NCBI GenBank assembly: GCA_013373425.1 | Contig: JABXHW010000007.1 | Coordinates: 67,429-128,428, forward strand | DNA: 61,000 nucleotides | Source of the DNA: Flavobacteriia bacterium | GTDB lineage: Bacteria; Bacteroidota; Bacteroidia; Flavobacteriales; Schleiferiaceae | Direction of reading: 5' to 3' | Shown here: positions 1-8,135 of the stretch, piece by piece | Position numbering within the stretch: the stretch's first letter is position 1 | Layout of the letters: every line of letters starts with the position of its first letter | Notes under the pieces: generated by a model | Told to the model about the DNA's origin: nothing | Seen by the model: only the letters and a program-made list of their open reading frames with translations | Database searches by the model: none | Made by a program: the position numbers and the translations under genes

Positions 1-2
1 AG

Positions 3-242
3 TATTCCGTTGAAGAATTTGTTTCGAATTGGGAAGTATCCGACGATCTTTATATGGAAGCCGTTCGTGCCGTGGGAGCCGAGCGTTATGAAGCGAGAAT
101 TGACGAGGAAATGAAGGCATTCATCAATCGAAGATTGAAAGCCTTAATCGGGAAGAACATTTGGGGATGGGATGGATATTATCCTGTCATCTTCGAAAAT
201 GACCCTAGTGTAGTTGCGGCTCAAATCCACTGGAGCCGATAA
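3..242 (+). CDS. C-terminal end of an S41-family (C-terminal processing) peptidase, partial
   Basis: The reading frame is open from the left edge of the window (no start visible) to a TAA at 240-242, giving about 79 residues. The segment has the look of the C-terminal tail of Bacteroidota S41 tail-specific peptidases: a motif resembling SVEEFVSNW, a helix rich in Lys/Arg (INRRLKALIGKNIWG), then an aromatic stretch and a final DPSVVAA. The same kind of tail is seen in the complete S41 peptidase at 35997-37649 (EREIVGRYYYESG followed by DEDVAEALRIL). The catalytic part lies outside the window, so the assignment rests on tail similarity only. A strong hairpin terminator follows 20 bp after the stop. 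Confidence 0.5.
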   Translation, partial: YSVEEFVSNWEVSDDLYMEAVRAVGAERYEARIDEEMKAFINRRLKALIGKNIWGWDGYYPVIFENDPSVVAAQIHWSR

Positions 243-263
243 GTCCACGAAACATACAAGCAT

Positions 264-299
264 AAAAAAACCCTCCGCATTGCGAAGGGTTCTTTTTCT
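264..299. terminator. Bidirectional rho-independent terminator
   Basis: A hairpin ACCCTCCGC-att-GCGAAGGGT (one mismatch in nine) is flanked by an A run on the left and TTCTTTTT on the right, so it can stop transcription from both convergent genes: the S41 peptidase ending at 242 and the lipoprotein gene ending at 317. Confidence 0.8.
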
Positions 300-316
300 C
301 TTGGAAGAGAGTAGAA

Positions 317-574
317 TTACATAGCGTCTTCTACGTCATCAGCAGCTTCTTCAACTGCTTCTTCAGTTGCTTCAGCTGCATCTTCAGCACCTTCAGCAGC
401 TTCTTCCATCATGTCTTCAGCTTCTTCAGAAGCTTCTTCCATTGTTTCTTCCGCAGAGTTCTCTGCGTTCTCGATTGCATCTTCAGTTGTTTCTTCAGTA
501 GAAGTTTCACCGTTGTTGCATGCTACCAATGCAGTCATTGCAAGTGCAGTAGCGAATAGACTTACCTTTTTCAT
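317..574 (-). CDS. Small, extremely acidic lipoprotein
   Basis: An 85-residue protein with a type II signal sequence: MKK, a hydrophobic stretch, and lipobox LVAC with the acylated cysteine at residue 19. The mature part contains no Lys or Arg and consists almost wholly of Glu, Asp and Ala with some Thr, Ser and Met, in patterns such as EEAxEEAED repeated at 3-4 residue spacing, which favours one long amphipathic acidic helix. It would be anchored in the inner or outer membrane by its lipid. I recognise no family, and acidic low-complexity lipoproteins of this kind are common in marine Bacteroidota. A promoter of the Bacteroidota consensus lies 40 bp upstream and a terminator directly downstream, so it appears to be a single-gene unit. 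Confidence 0.75.
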   Translation of the reverse strand: MKKVSLFATALAMTALVACNNGETSTEETTEDAIENAENSAEETMEEASEEAEDMMEEAAEGAEDAAEATEEAVEEAADDVEDAM

Positions 575-613
575 TTCTCTGTTAGATTAGTGAGTTAAGC
601 TCAGGAATCGCCG

Positions 614-644
614 CAAAAGTAGAATTATTTACGACCTGTGCAAA
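614..644 (-). promoter_or_regulatory. Bacteroidota-type promoter of the acidic lipoprotein gene
   Basis: On the minus strand a TTTG box (641-644) is followed after exactly 19 bp by TACTTTTG (614-621), matching the -33 TTTG and -7 TAnnTTTG consensus of the Bacteroidota primary sigma factor. The lipoprotein ATG lies about 40 nt downstream, leaving room for a normal leader. Confidence 0.65.
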
Positions 645-660
645 TCCTGACAGGGCATTC

Positions 661-2205
661 CTACAACTTTTTCAGCAAAGTTTCCATGCTTACCAACGCT
701 CTCAGGCGGTCGGATAGTGCATCAATGGCCACTCTTTCTTGTTCCATGCTATCGCGATGGCGAATGGTAACCGTTCTATCTTCCAAGCTGTCAAAATCAA
801 CGGTGATACACAAAGGTGTTCCAACTGCATCCTGTCTGCGGTAGCGCTTACCAATCGCGTCCTTCTCATCATATTGTACCTGGAACTCGAACTTCAAGTC
901 GTCAAAGATTTCGCGTGCCAAATCAGGCAAACCGTCTTTTTTGGTCAATGGCAAAATAGCCGCTTTAATTGGGGCGAGCGGTAGAGGAAGGTGCATCACT
1001 GTGCGCGTGCTTCCATCTTCTAAAGTCTCTTCTTCGTACGCTTTAGAAATTAAAGCCAGGAACATTCTATCAAGTCCAATTGAGGTTTCAACAACGTAAG
1101 GCACATAGTTTTCGCCGACCTCAGGATCAAAGTATTGAAGCTTTTTGCCGCTTTCTTCCTGATGTCTGCTTAAGTCGAAATCCGTTCTGCTGTGAATTCC
1201 TTCTAGCTCTTTAAAACCGAATGGGAAATCGAACTCGATATCGGCCGCTGCATTCGCGTAATGGGCCATTTTTTCGTGGTCGTGGAAACGGTAAGCGTCA
1301 TCACCAAGGTTGAGCATTTTGTGCCACTTGATGCGCTGCTCCTTCCAGAACTCATACCACTTCATTTCTTCTCCAGGACGAACGAAATATTGCATCTCCA
1401 TTTGCTCAAATTCACGCATGCGGAAGATGAACTGACGAGCTACGATTTCATTTCGGAAGGCCTTGCCAATCTGGGCGATTCCAAATGGAATCTTCATTCG
1501 ACCTGTCTTCTGAACATTCAGGAAGTTCACGAAAATACCTTGAGCGGTCTCCGGACGAAGGTATAGGTCGCTTGCATCCTCTGCTACCGAACCCATTTTC
1601 GTTCCAAACATTAAGTTAAACTGACGAACTTCTGTCCAGTTCTTAGATCCAGAAACAGGACAAGTAATGCCCTCATCCACGATTACATTGCGAAGGGCCT
1701 CTAGGTCGTTTCGCTCGAGTGCGTCTACAAATCGTTTGTTGATGTCGGCTACTTGCTCTACATATTTTTGAACGCGAGGGTTGGTCTCACGGAACATGGC
1801 TTCATCAAATGATTCGCCGAAACGCTTCGCCGCCTTGGCCACCTCTTTATCAGCTTTACCACGAATTTTCTCCATGTGATCCTCAATCAACACGTCGGCG
1901 CGGTAACGCTTCTTGCTGTCCTTGTTGTCAATCATTGGGTCGTTGAACGCGTCAACGTGACCTGAAGCTTTCCATACTTGCGGATGCATGAAAATCGCGG
2001 AATCAATACCCACGATATTCTCATGGAGCTGCACCATGCTTCTCCACCAATATTCTTTGATGTTGTTCTTCAACAACGCACCATTCTGACCGTAGTCGTA
2101 AACAGCACTTAATCCATCGTAAATTTCACTGCTCTGGAATACGAAGCCGTACTCTTTCGCGTGACTAATTACATTCTTAAACTGATCTTCTGGTTGTGCA
2201 GCCAT
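661..2205 (-). CDS. glyS: Glycyl-tRNA synthetase, single-chain alpha2 type
   Basis: Charges tRNA-Gly with glycine in the cytoplasm. The product is 514 residues from the chosen start. It has the class II core with motif 2 (FRNEIVARQFIFRMREFEQME) and motif 3 (GLDRMFLALI), and a C-terminal anticodon-binding domain (LAPIKAAILPL onward). It is the one-polypeptide type also found in archaea and eukaryotes, not the alpha2beta2 type of proteobacteria. The frame stays open for another 27 codons upstream, but homologues start at the Met preceding AAQPEDQ, and a TACCTTTG promoter box lies inside the upstream extension at 2238-2245, so I place the start at 2205. Confidence 0.95.
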   Translation of the reverse strand: MAAQPEDQFKNVISHAKEYGFVFQSSEIYDGLSAVYDYGQNGALLKNNIKEYWWRSMVQLHENIVGIDSAIFMHPQVWKASGHVDAFNDPMIDNKDSKKRYRADVLIEDHMEKIRGKADKEVAKAAKRFGESFDEAMFRETNPRVQKYVEQVADINKRFVDALERNDLEALRNVIVDEGITCPVSGSKNWTEVRQFNLMFGTKMGSVAEDASDLYLRPETAQGIFVNFLNVQKTGRMKIPFGIAQIGKAFRNEIVARQFIFRMREFEQMEMQYFVRPGEEMKWYEFWKEQRIKWHKMLNLGDDAYRFHDHEKMAHYANAAADIEFDFPFGFKELEGIHSRTDFDLSRHQEESGKKLQYFDPEVGENYVPYVVETSIGLDRMFLALISKAYEEETLEDGSTRTVMHLPLPLAPIKAAILPLTKKDGLPDLAREIFDDLKFEFQVQYDEKDAIGKRYRRQDAVGTPLCITVDFDSLEDRTVTIRHRDSMEQERVAIDALSDRLRALVSMETLLKKL

Positions 2206-2237
2206 TGCAGTAAGGGAATCAATATGATTGTGAGCCG

Positions 2238-2245
2238 CAAAGGTA
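2238..2245 (-). promoter_or_regulatory. TACCTTTG promoter box upstream of glyS
   Basis: A perfect TAnnTTTG -7 element on the minus strand, 33 bp upstream of the chosen glyS ATG. No TTTG is found 19 bp further upstream. It supports starting glyS at 2205 and not at the upstream in-frame ATG at 2286. Confidence 0.5.
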
Positions 2246-2304
2246 CATTTCGAAATTGAAGATTCATGGGATAAGCTCAATTTCAAAGAGAAGCGAATTA
2301 TGTA

Positions 2305-2796
2305 TCAAAATCGAGTGCCAATTCCTAAAAAGACTCCGTCTGGAAAACCAAGCCCTGCGCGAAAAGTAAATCCGTTTTGGGATGGTTGATACACATATGC
2401 GATATGCAAGTCAGGTAAGGGTAAACTAGATGATTCTGAATGATGATAGATTGCGCCGACGCCTATTTCGACTTGTTCAGCTCTTTTCCCGATGCGCGTA
2501 CCCCATTGCAGTCCAACTCTTCTGAAATAGTAGCGTTCATCATTGAGAGAAAGAATTCTCCCCAATTGAAAATTGGCAGACCAATAATATTGATACCCGT
2601 TGTCAAGTCTATTAGGCTTATAAAAATACTGATACTCAAAAGCGATTTGACTGAAGGCAACTACGGTCCCCCCTTCAAGAATTATAGAAGCAGGTCGGTA
2701 ATACGGCTCTTCTTCTTGAGAAAGATTTACTTGCTGTCCAAGAGCAGATGTAACTTGAAATACTAGACCTACGATTAAGCTAAGCCACTTTTTCAT
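2305..2796 (-). CDS. Secreted hypothetical protein, probably outer-membrane beta-rich
   Basis: 163 residues with a cleavable signal peptide (MKKWLSLIVGLVFQVTSALG, likely cut before QQV). The mature part alternates aromatic and polar residues in short strands (IAFEYQYFYKP, YQYYWSANFQLGRI, RRVGLQWGTRIGKR, FTFRAGLGFPDGVFLGIGTRF) and ends in phenylalanine, typical of small outer-membrane beta-barrels. No named family recognised. It starts 11 bp after the end of a small frame at 2808-2963 and is separated from glyS by 99 bp. Confidence 0.6.
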   Translation of the reverse strand: MKKWLSLIVGLVFQVTSALGQQVNLSQEEEPYYRPASIILEGGTVVAFSQIAFEYQYFYKPNRLDNGYQYYWSANFQLGRILSLNDERYYFRRVGLQWGTRIGKRAEQVEIGVGAIYHHSESSSLPLPDLHIAYVYQPSQNGFTFRAGLGFPDGVFLGIGTRF

Positions 2797-3120
2797 TCCT
2801 CATAGTTTTACATTGACACACTCCCAGTTCTGTTTTCGACACCTCCATGCCCGCCGAACTGGAAAGTCAAGATGTAATCGCTGGTATGCTTCTCTTCTGG
2901 TGCAGGTTGCGGGTGAAGCCGTAGCGAACAGATAGTGGCTAGAATGAGAGAGATACTTAATAATTAATAGGTTTGGTAAGAAAATGTTTAGTGGTGACCT
3001 GGTGAGTTGGTGGGGTGGTGACCTAGTAGTCTCCCCAACTGCACATCCTGAGACTCCAGATGTTTACAGGTCTATTAATCTGATAGTCCAACCATCTAAA
3101 AGTCTATCTATCTTTGCCCC
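2797..3120. other. Intergenic region between divergent genes, with a possible gene remnant and degenerate TGG repeats
   Basis: About 320 bp without a conventional gene. On the minus strand 2808-2963 is open for 51 codons: a hydrophobic start, then PAPEEK and a strand-like segment DYILTFQFGG ending GSVSM, but with no ATG or GTG start. It may be the 3' relic of a secreted protein. Around 2994-3045 the + strand is a degenerate repeat of TGGTGA/GTTGGTGGGG units with a complementary CTCCCCAACT, so it can fold. The trmB promoter box is at the right end. Confidence 0.4.
3109..3116 (+). promoter_or_regulatory. TATCTTTG promoter box immediately upstream of trmB
   Basis: A perfect TAnnTTTG element ends 4 nt before the trmB ATG at 3121, so the transcript start would fall at or within a few bases of the start codon. 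No TTG is present 19 bp upstream. Confidence 0.5.
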
Positions 3121-3801
3121 ATGGCCAAGAACAAACTGAAAAAGTTCGCTGAGAATGCGGAAATGCAACACGTAATAGAACCGAATTGGTCGGACGTGAA
3201 TGCGGGTAATTTTGAGTTGAGAGGGAATTGGAGAAAGGACTTCTTCAAGAATGACAATCCCATCGTTGTCGAACTCGGATGTGGCCGAGGGGAGTACACT
3301 TTTGGCTTGGCAATGCGCAACCGAAATGTGAATTACATCGGAGTTGATATCAAGGGAAATCGCATGTGGAATGGAGCCAAATGGGCTCAGCAGGAGGGTC
3401 TGACGAACATCGCTTTCCTTCGAACCCGCATTGAGTTGTTAGATAAGGCATTTGGAGAGGGTGAAGTGGATGAAATTTGGATCACCTTCCCCGATCCACA
3501 GATTAAGTACAAGCGAATGAAGCACCGCATGACCAATCCGGAGTTTCTAAACATGTATAAAAAGGTACTATCTGATCAAGGAGTGGTGCACTTGAAATGC
3601 GACAGTGAGTTCTTGCATGGATACACACACGGCATAGTTCAAGTTTTGGGTTATCCAGTGGAGGAAGCTTATCACGATATCGACTTCCAACTCAAGGAAC
3701 AAGACCCCGATAACGTTCTCTTTGCTATTCAAACCTATTATGAGCAGATGTGGCGAGAACAAGGTAAGCCTATCAATTACTTGCGCTTCCGATTCAAATG
3801 A
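3121..3801 (+). CDS. trmB: tRNA (guanosine(46)-N7)-methyltransferase
   Basis: Methylates N7 of G46 in the variable loop of tRNAs using S-adenosylmethionine. The 226-residue product shows the Rossmann SAM-binding motif ELGCGRG at residues 51-57, the acidic VDIKGNR at the end of strand beta2, and the family signature FPDPQIKYKRMKHR from residue 123. Length is usual for the family. It is the first gene of a four-gene operon in which each next start overlaps the previous stop by 4 bp (ATGA). Confidence 0.93.
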   Translation: MAKNKLKKFAENAEMQHVIEPNWSDVNAGNFELRGNWRKDFFKNDNPIVVELGCGRGEYTFGLAMRNRNVNYIGVDIKGNRMWNGAKWAQQEGLTNIAFLRTRIELLDKAFGEGEVDEIWITFPDPQIKYKRMKHRMTNPEFLNMYKKVLSDQGVVHLKCDSEFLHGYTHGIVQVLGYPVEEAYHDIDFQLKEQDPDNVLFAIQTYYEQMWREQGKPINYLRFRFK

Positions 3802-4163
3802 GTACCGCCAAAAACGACAAGAGCGATTTCTTCGAACGCGTATACCGCGTTGCTGAGCGGATTCCTGAAGGTCGGGTTACTAGCTATGGAGCTATTGCCA
3901 AAGCTATTGGTGCCCCGAAAAGCGCGAGAATGGTAGGGTATGCCATGAATGCCTCTATAAATCGTCCGGAAGTTCCAGCGCATAGGGTGGTGAATCGCAT
4001 CGGAATGCTGACGGGAAAACACTACTTTCAAGGTTCCAATCTCATGCAGCAACTTCTAGAAAATGAAGGAGTTGAAGTGGTTGAAGATTGTATCGTGAAT
4101 TTTGAAAAACACTTCTGGGATCCTATCACTGAACTGGGTCTCGACTTTACCGCGCAGGAATGA
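3798..4163 (+). CDS. MGMT-family alkyltransferase-like protein (ATL) lacking the acceptor cysteine
   Basis: 121 residues of the C-terminal MGMT (Ogt) DNA-binding domain only. The helix-turn-helix and arginine finger are clear (GRVTSYGAIAKAIG, then SARMVGYAM at about 43-51). The active-site motif, normally PCHR, reads PAHR at residues 60-63: the methyl-accepting cysteine is alanine. Proteins of this type (ATL) bind O6-alkylguanine without repairing it and, in studied cases, hand the lesion to nucleotide excision repair; that role here is inferred. Overlaps trmB and the next gene by 4 bp each, so it is translationally coupled to both. Confidence 0.85.
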   Translation: MSTAKNDKSDFFERVYRVAERIPEGRVTSYGAIAKAIGAPKSARMVGYAMNASINRPEVPAHRVVNRIGMLTGKHYFQGSNLMQQLLENEGVEVVEDCIVNFEKHFWDPITELGLDFTAQE

Positions 4164-4513
4164 ACGTAGAAGAACTGAGAGCCGCTTGCCTTCATTTAAA
4201 GGCCGTTGAAGAATCGTTTCCATTCGACAATGAAACACTCGTCTTCAAAGTGATGGGGAAAATGTTTGCCATCATTCCATTAGAGCGAGAGTCTCCAAGC
4301 ATCTCCTTAAAATGTAATCCCGACAGAGCGGTTGAGCTTCGTGAAGAGTACGAGGGTATTAACGCGGGTTGGCATCTCAACAAGAAACATTGGAATTCAG
4401 TTGAAGGCGAAGGAGTGCCTTCAAATTTGATTGTTGAATTGATAAAACACAGCTACGACCTTGTGGTAGCGGGTTTAACTAAAAAGGCTCAGAAAGAGCT
4501 GAACGAATTATGA
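4160..4513 (+). CDS. MmcQ/YjbR family protein
   Basis: 117 residues matching the MmcQ/YjbR fold: an N-terminal helix (NVEELRAACLHLKAVEESFPF), a KVMGKMFAII strand pair, ISLKCNPDRAVELREEYEGI, and the HLNKKHWNSV signature near residue 77. The family has a CyaY-like, DNA-binding-like fold with no settled biochemical role. Position behind an alkylguanine-binding ATL could hint at a DNA-related job, but this is weak. Overlaps both neighbours by 4 bp. Confidence 0.85.
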   Translation: MNVEELRAACLHLKAVEESFPFDNETLVFKVMGKMFAIIPLERESPSISLKCNPDRAVELREEYEGINAGWHLNKKHWNSVEGEGVPSNLIVELIKHSYDLVVAGLTKKAQKELNEL

Positions 4514-5124
4514 TGAAATCCGTCTTCAAATATTTTTTGCAGGGATTGCTTTACACCGCTCCAGTTGCGGTCACCATCTACGTTTTCTACCGAAGCTTTA
4601 TGTGGCTGGATGGGAGCATCCACGTTTGGCTTGAAGGCTTGTTTGATGAGAATAGCAAGGACTATGACTTCAAGGGATTGGGCATCATCGTCCTTTTTGT
4701 TTTGGTCACACTTGTAGGTGTGATTGGAAATTACCTTCTCAAATTTCCCGTTTTCAACTTTATCGAAGGCAAGTTCACTCGCTTCCCTTTGTTCAACCTA
4801 ATCTATTCATCAATAAAGGATGTACTGAAGAGTTTTACCGGACAAAAGAAGGGCTTCAAACATCCGGTTCTTGTTAAACTCTATGAGAATTCTGAAATCC
4901 GCCGATTGGGATTCATCACGGATGACGCGCAGGATTTTCTGGGAGATGAAGAGCACAGTTTGGTGACCGTCTATGTGCCACACTCCTTTGCAATTTCCGG
5001 TCAGCTGTTCCTTGTTCCATCGAAATACATCAGTCAGGTGAATGAGAACTCTGCCGATGTGATGAAGTATATTCTCGCTGGAGGAATAACCGATGTTGGC
5101 GATAAGGAGGAAGAGGAATCATAG
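4510..5124 (+). CDS. DUF502 family inner-membrane protein
   Basis: 204 residues. Two transmembrane segments are visible, at about 8-30 (LQGLLYTAPVAVTIYVFYR) and 55-77 (GLGIIVLFVLVTLVGVIGNYLL), followed by the DUF502 soluble part including FPLFNLIYSSIKDVLKSFTG and a strand-rich region up to an acidic tail (GDKEEEES). Function of the family is unknown. Last gene of the trmB operon, overlapping the YjbR gene by 4 bp; a second ATG directly follows the first and could also serve. Confidence 0.85.
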   Translation: MMKSVFKYFLQGLLYTAPVAVTIYVFYRSFMWLDGSIHVWLEGLFDENSKDYDFKGLGIIVLFVLVTLVGVIGNYLLKFPVFNFIEGKFTRFPLFNLIYSSIKDVLKSFTGQKKGFKHPVLVKLYENSEIRRLGFITDDAQDFLGDEEHSLVTVYVPHSFAISGQLFLVPSKYISQVNENSADVMKYILAGGITDVGDKEEEES

Positions 5125-5175
5125 AGTCTCTGAAAGCGTCAATTTGAGTACCTTGGGCGCTCAAAGAATGCTTGC

Positions 5176-7164
5176 ATGAAAAAATTTACACTTGTGTTGG
5201 TCCTCCTCGGACTAACCTCCACACTGTCGTTTGCCGCACCAGGCGACACTACCGTGATCCGCGCTATGGATCATATGGACATGACGTGGTATGGAAACTA
5301 CCGCGATACTGTTGTTCTCCCGGATGGATCCATTTCTTACAACAAGATTTTGATGGTCTACACCATGGGCTGCGCTAGCAATGGGTGTAGCGATTGGGAT
5401 TACACCACTGCCATTCACTTGAATGAGCAGACTGGAATGTATGATTCTACGGTAGCCTCTATCGATACGATATCGACAAACCCATTGGTAATAGATACTA
5501 CATGGAATGTTTTTGAAGTGATTCGTCCTTGGGAACTCGGTCGAGTGATTACTCCTTATGGCGGATATATGCGTCAGGGTTCTGCAGGATACAACAATAA
5601 CTGGGAGCATCCCTTTGTATTCGATGTAACCGACTTCGCTCATCTCTTAAAAGATACTGTTGCGCTTTCGGCTATTTATAAAGGATGGAGTAGCGGATTT
5701 AGCGCTACGGTTGATTTCATCTTCATCGAAGGTATCCCAGCTAGACCTGTGGTTCAGATGGACCGCATTTATCATGGATACGGACAGTACATAACAACTT
5801 CTGCTTTTGAAGCCAACCGACTTCCGCCTACAGATGTGGATGTTCATCCGAATGCAGTAGACGGCGCTTTTCGATTTACGCCATCCGGACACGGCTTTGT
5901 TAACTCCTTGAACTGTGCAGAATTCTGTAATCGACACTTTACGCTCTTTAGAGACGGCAACCAGATTGCTCGTCATGATATGTGGAGAGACGATTGTGGA
6001 ATGAACCCGATTTACCCACAAGGTGGAACGTGGTTGTACGACCGCGCCAATTGGTGTCCAGGAGATGATGCGCCAGTTTTCATCGATGAAATTGGAAATC
6101 TTTCAGGAGTATCAAGTGTGAATCTCAATGTGGATGTTGAGGCTTACTCTTACACTGTTCCTTCAGGTGAGACACCTGCCGGATATGAACTTCACGGCGT
6201 GCTCGTTCAGTATGGCGATTTCCAAATCAGTGTAGATGCAGAGCTTTCTGAAATCATCGCTCCAAACTTGGAAGATGAGTATCGTCGTTTCAACCCGGCT
6301 TGTCGAGAAGCAATTGTGCGTATCACAAACCGCGGTGAAGATCCAATGACCAATGCCGTTATCCACTATGGAATTCCAGGCAGCTGGATTCAGTATCAAG
6401 CATGGACGGGTAATCTAGAGTATGGTGAATCGGAAGTGGTTTATCTGCCGATGAACGGACCATGGCCATGGGACAACGCGGGTTCAGGAAAATTCATGGC
6501 GCGCATTGAAGTTGCAGCAGACGAAGTGGCCTACAACAACGAGAAGCACAGTGCTTTCGAAATTCCGATGATTCACCCAGACGAGATGGTGATCATCACG
6601 CGTACGAACGGTGCGGGAAATGAAACGCATTGGGAACTGTACAACGATGCCGGACAGGTGGTAGCGAGCAGAGATAATTTGCCTTCGAACCAGTTCCTAT
6701 ACGACACACTTAGTCTGGCTAGCGGATGCTATGAGTTGCGAGTAATGGACCGTGGTAAAGACGGTATGGCCTTCTGGGCAAACAACGATGGAACGGGTTA
6801 TGTACAGCTCCGAAACAATGGTGGTTCAACGCCTTTGTTCCTCAAGTTGCCAGCCGATTTCGGAACGGAGTATCGTCACTTCTTCACTATTGGCGGAGCG
6901 TTGAGCACCCCAGAAGAGAACATGGGTCAATTCGTGGATATCGCACCTAATCCAAATAATGGAGTATTTGAGATGCTCTACTCTGGTATGGCTGAATTGC
7001 AGTCATGGCAGGTGGTTGACCTGAACGGTCGAGTAGTAGCCATTTCTTCTGGTGAAGTACATCAGCGCGAAATGATTGACTTGACTAGCAGCGCAGCTGG
7101 AATGTATATCCTTCAACTTCAAACTTCCGAAGGCATGATTGCCAAGAAGGTGGTTGTGAACTAA
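5176..7164 (+). CDS. PNGase F-like secreted glycoamidase with T9SS sorting domain
   Basis: 662 residues: signal peptide 1-20 (cut before APGD), PNGase F N- and C-domains through about residue 350, a middle region, and a C-terminal type A sorting domain (from about 590: PNPNNGVFEM, VDLNGRVVA, GMYILQLQTSEG) that directs export through the type IX system. PNGase F cleaves the amide bond between asparagine and N-glycans. Family signatures are present: CSDWDY (71-76, D75 aligning with catalytic D60), LGRVITPYGG, NCAEFC (E249 aligning with E206), and DRANWCPG (289-296). The third active-site acid of PNGase F (E118) appears to align with K169 in AIYKGW, so activity or specificity may differ. It probably degrades glycoproteins outside the cell. 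Confidence 0.85.
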   Translation: MKKFTLVLVLLGLTSTLSFAAPGDTTVIRAMDHMDMTWYGNYRDTVVLPDGSISYNKILMVYTMGCASNGCSDWDYTTAIHLNEQTGMYDSTVASIDTISTNPLVIDTTWNVFEVIRPWELGRVITPYGGYMRQGSAGYNNNWEHPFVFDVTDFAHLLKDTVALSAIYKGWSSGFSATVDFIFIEGIPARPVVQMDRIYHGYGQYITTSAFEANRLPPTDVDVHPNAVDGAFRFTPSGHGFVNSLNCAEFCNRHFTLFRDGNQIARHDMWRDDCGMNPIYPQGGTWLYDRANWCPGDDAPVFIDEIGNLSGVSSVNLNVDVEAYSYTVPSGETPAGYELHGVLVQYGDFQISVDAELSEIIAPNLEDEYRRFNPACREAIVRITNRGEDPMTNAVIHYGIPGSWIQYQAWTGNLEYGESEVVYLPMNGPWPWDNAGSGKFMARIEVAADEVAYNNEKHSAFEIPMIHPDEMVIITRTNGAGNETHWELYNDAGQVVASRDNLPSNQFLYDTLSLASGCYELRVMDRGKDGMAFWANNDGTGYVQLRNNGGSTPLFLKLPADFGTEYRHFFTIGGALSTPEENMGQFVDIAPNPNNGVFEMLYSGMAELQSWQVVDLNGRVVAISSGEVHQREMIDLTSSAAGMYILQLQTSEGMIAKKVVVN

Positions 7165-7181
7165 TAGGGCTTCAATTCATA

Positions 7182-7219
7182 CAAAAAGCCCGGCCAAGTT
7201 GGTCGGGCTTTTTTGTTTT
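7182..7219. terminator. Bidirectional rho-independent terminator
   Basis: Hairpin AAAAAGCCCGgCCAA / GTTGGtCGGGCTTTTTT between the convergent PNGase F-like gene and the T9SS gene ending at 7225, with A and T runs on either side. Confidence 0.85.
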
Positions 7220-7224
7220 GGTCG

Positions 7225-8103
7225 TTACCGTTGGATAATGACCTTTTCGGTAGTCCATCCGTTTGGAGTTTCAACTTGAAGAATATAGGTGCCGTTCTCG
7301 AATTCGGAAACATCAAGAGCGTAACCCGAGTATTCCGCTTCTCGCAGAAGCGACCCATGAATGTCGGTCCATCTAAAACGACCCGATTCTTGACTCAATG
7401 AAATGTAATTCTGAGCTGGATTGGGATACAGATTCAATTCGGAAGCAGCTTCTTCCATCGAAAAGCTCGCTCCATAGTTGCACTTATAATACCCGGAGTC
7501 TGGGAAAACGCTAGTATCCCTGATGGACATGCAATCGAGGGTCGGAGAGTATTGAGATATATTAAAGGTGGGCTCATTTACGAAGAGGCCACTTAGCGAG
7601 CCAATGCCGTATACCCATTCAAAGTGTGAGCCCGCTGACATTCCCACCTCTTTCAAGTGAATAGTGGGACGTTGGATATTGTAAATCATCTGAGATGAAT
7701 CTACCGCAGTGACATAGAACTCCCCAGAACCTAAACCGCCCGTATGATGTGGAAAACCAATTTCAATGGTGTCTCCAGGAGCGAGTGAAAAATCGAAGAT
7801 GATGTCCTCACTTACAGAATCTCTTTGAACGAAATAGGCCTTAACGGAATCCGCTCTCAAAGCACCGAAGTACTCATCTTGATAGGGTCCAAGAAAAAGC
7901 TTCTTGTACAATGCCCCATTAATGATAGTATCGGCCTCCTTTGTGCTGTAATAGGAGTAGTAGTACTGCATTGCCGTGCAATTATTGTCGATGCACTGTG
8001 CCACTTGGTTTACCCACATCACATTTTCTACAGGAATGCACGCTTGTTGCCCTCTGGCCAAGAATGAAAGAAGGGACAACGATATGATAATGGATCTTTT
8101 CAT
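7225..8103 (-). CDS. Secreted T9SS cargo protein of unknown function
   Basis: 292 residues: signal peptide (MKRSIIISLSLLSFLARGQQ), a mature region of about 200 residues without a recognised domain, and a C-terminal type A sorting domain from about residue 220 (LNLYPNPAQNYISL, WTDIHGSLLREAEYSG, GTYILQVETPNG, ending KVIIQR). Several cysteines (CIPVENV, CIDNNC, TLDCMS, YKCNYG) could form disulfides after export. It is expected to be secreted through PorSS/T9SS and either released or attached to the surface. Confidence 0.8.
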   Translation of the reverse strand: MKRSIIISLSLLSFLARGQQACIPVENVMWVNQVAQCIDNNCTAMQYYYSYYSTKEADTIINGALYKKLFLGPYQDEYFGALRADSVKAYFVQRDSVSEDIIFDFSLAPGDTIEIGFPHHTGGLGSGEFYVTAVDSSQMIYNIQRPTIHLKEVGMSAGSHFEWVYGIGSLSGLFVNEPTFNISQYSPTLDCMSIRDTSVFPDSGYYKCNYGASFSMEEAASELNLYPNPAQNYISLSQESGRFRWTDIHGSLLREAEYSGYALDVSEFENGTYILQVETPNGWTTEKVIIQR

Positions 8104-8135
8104 GAGAGAGAATTTTTACCCTCATGAAGATACGC

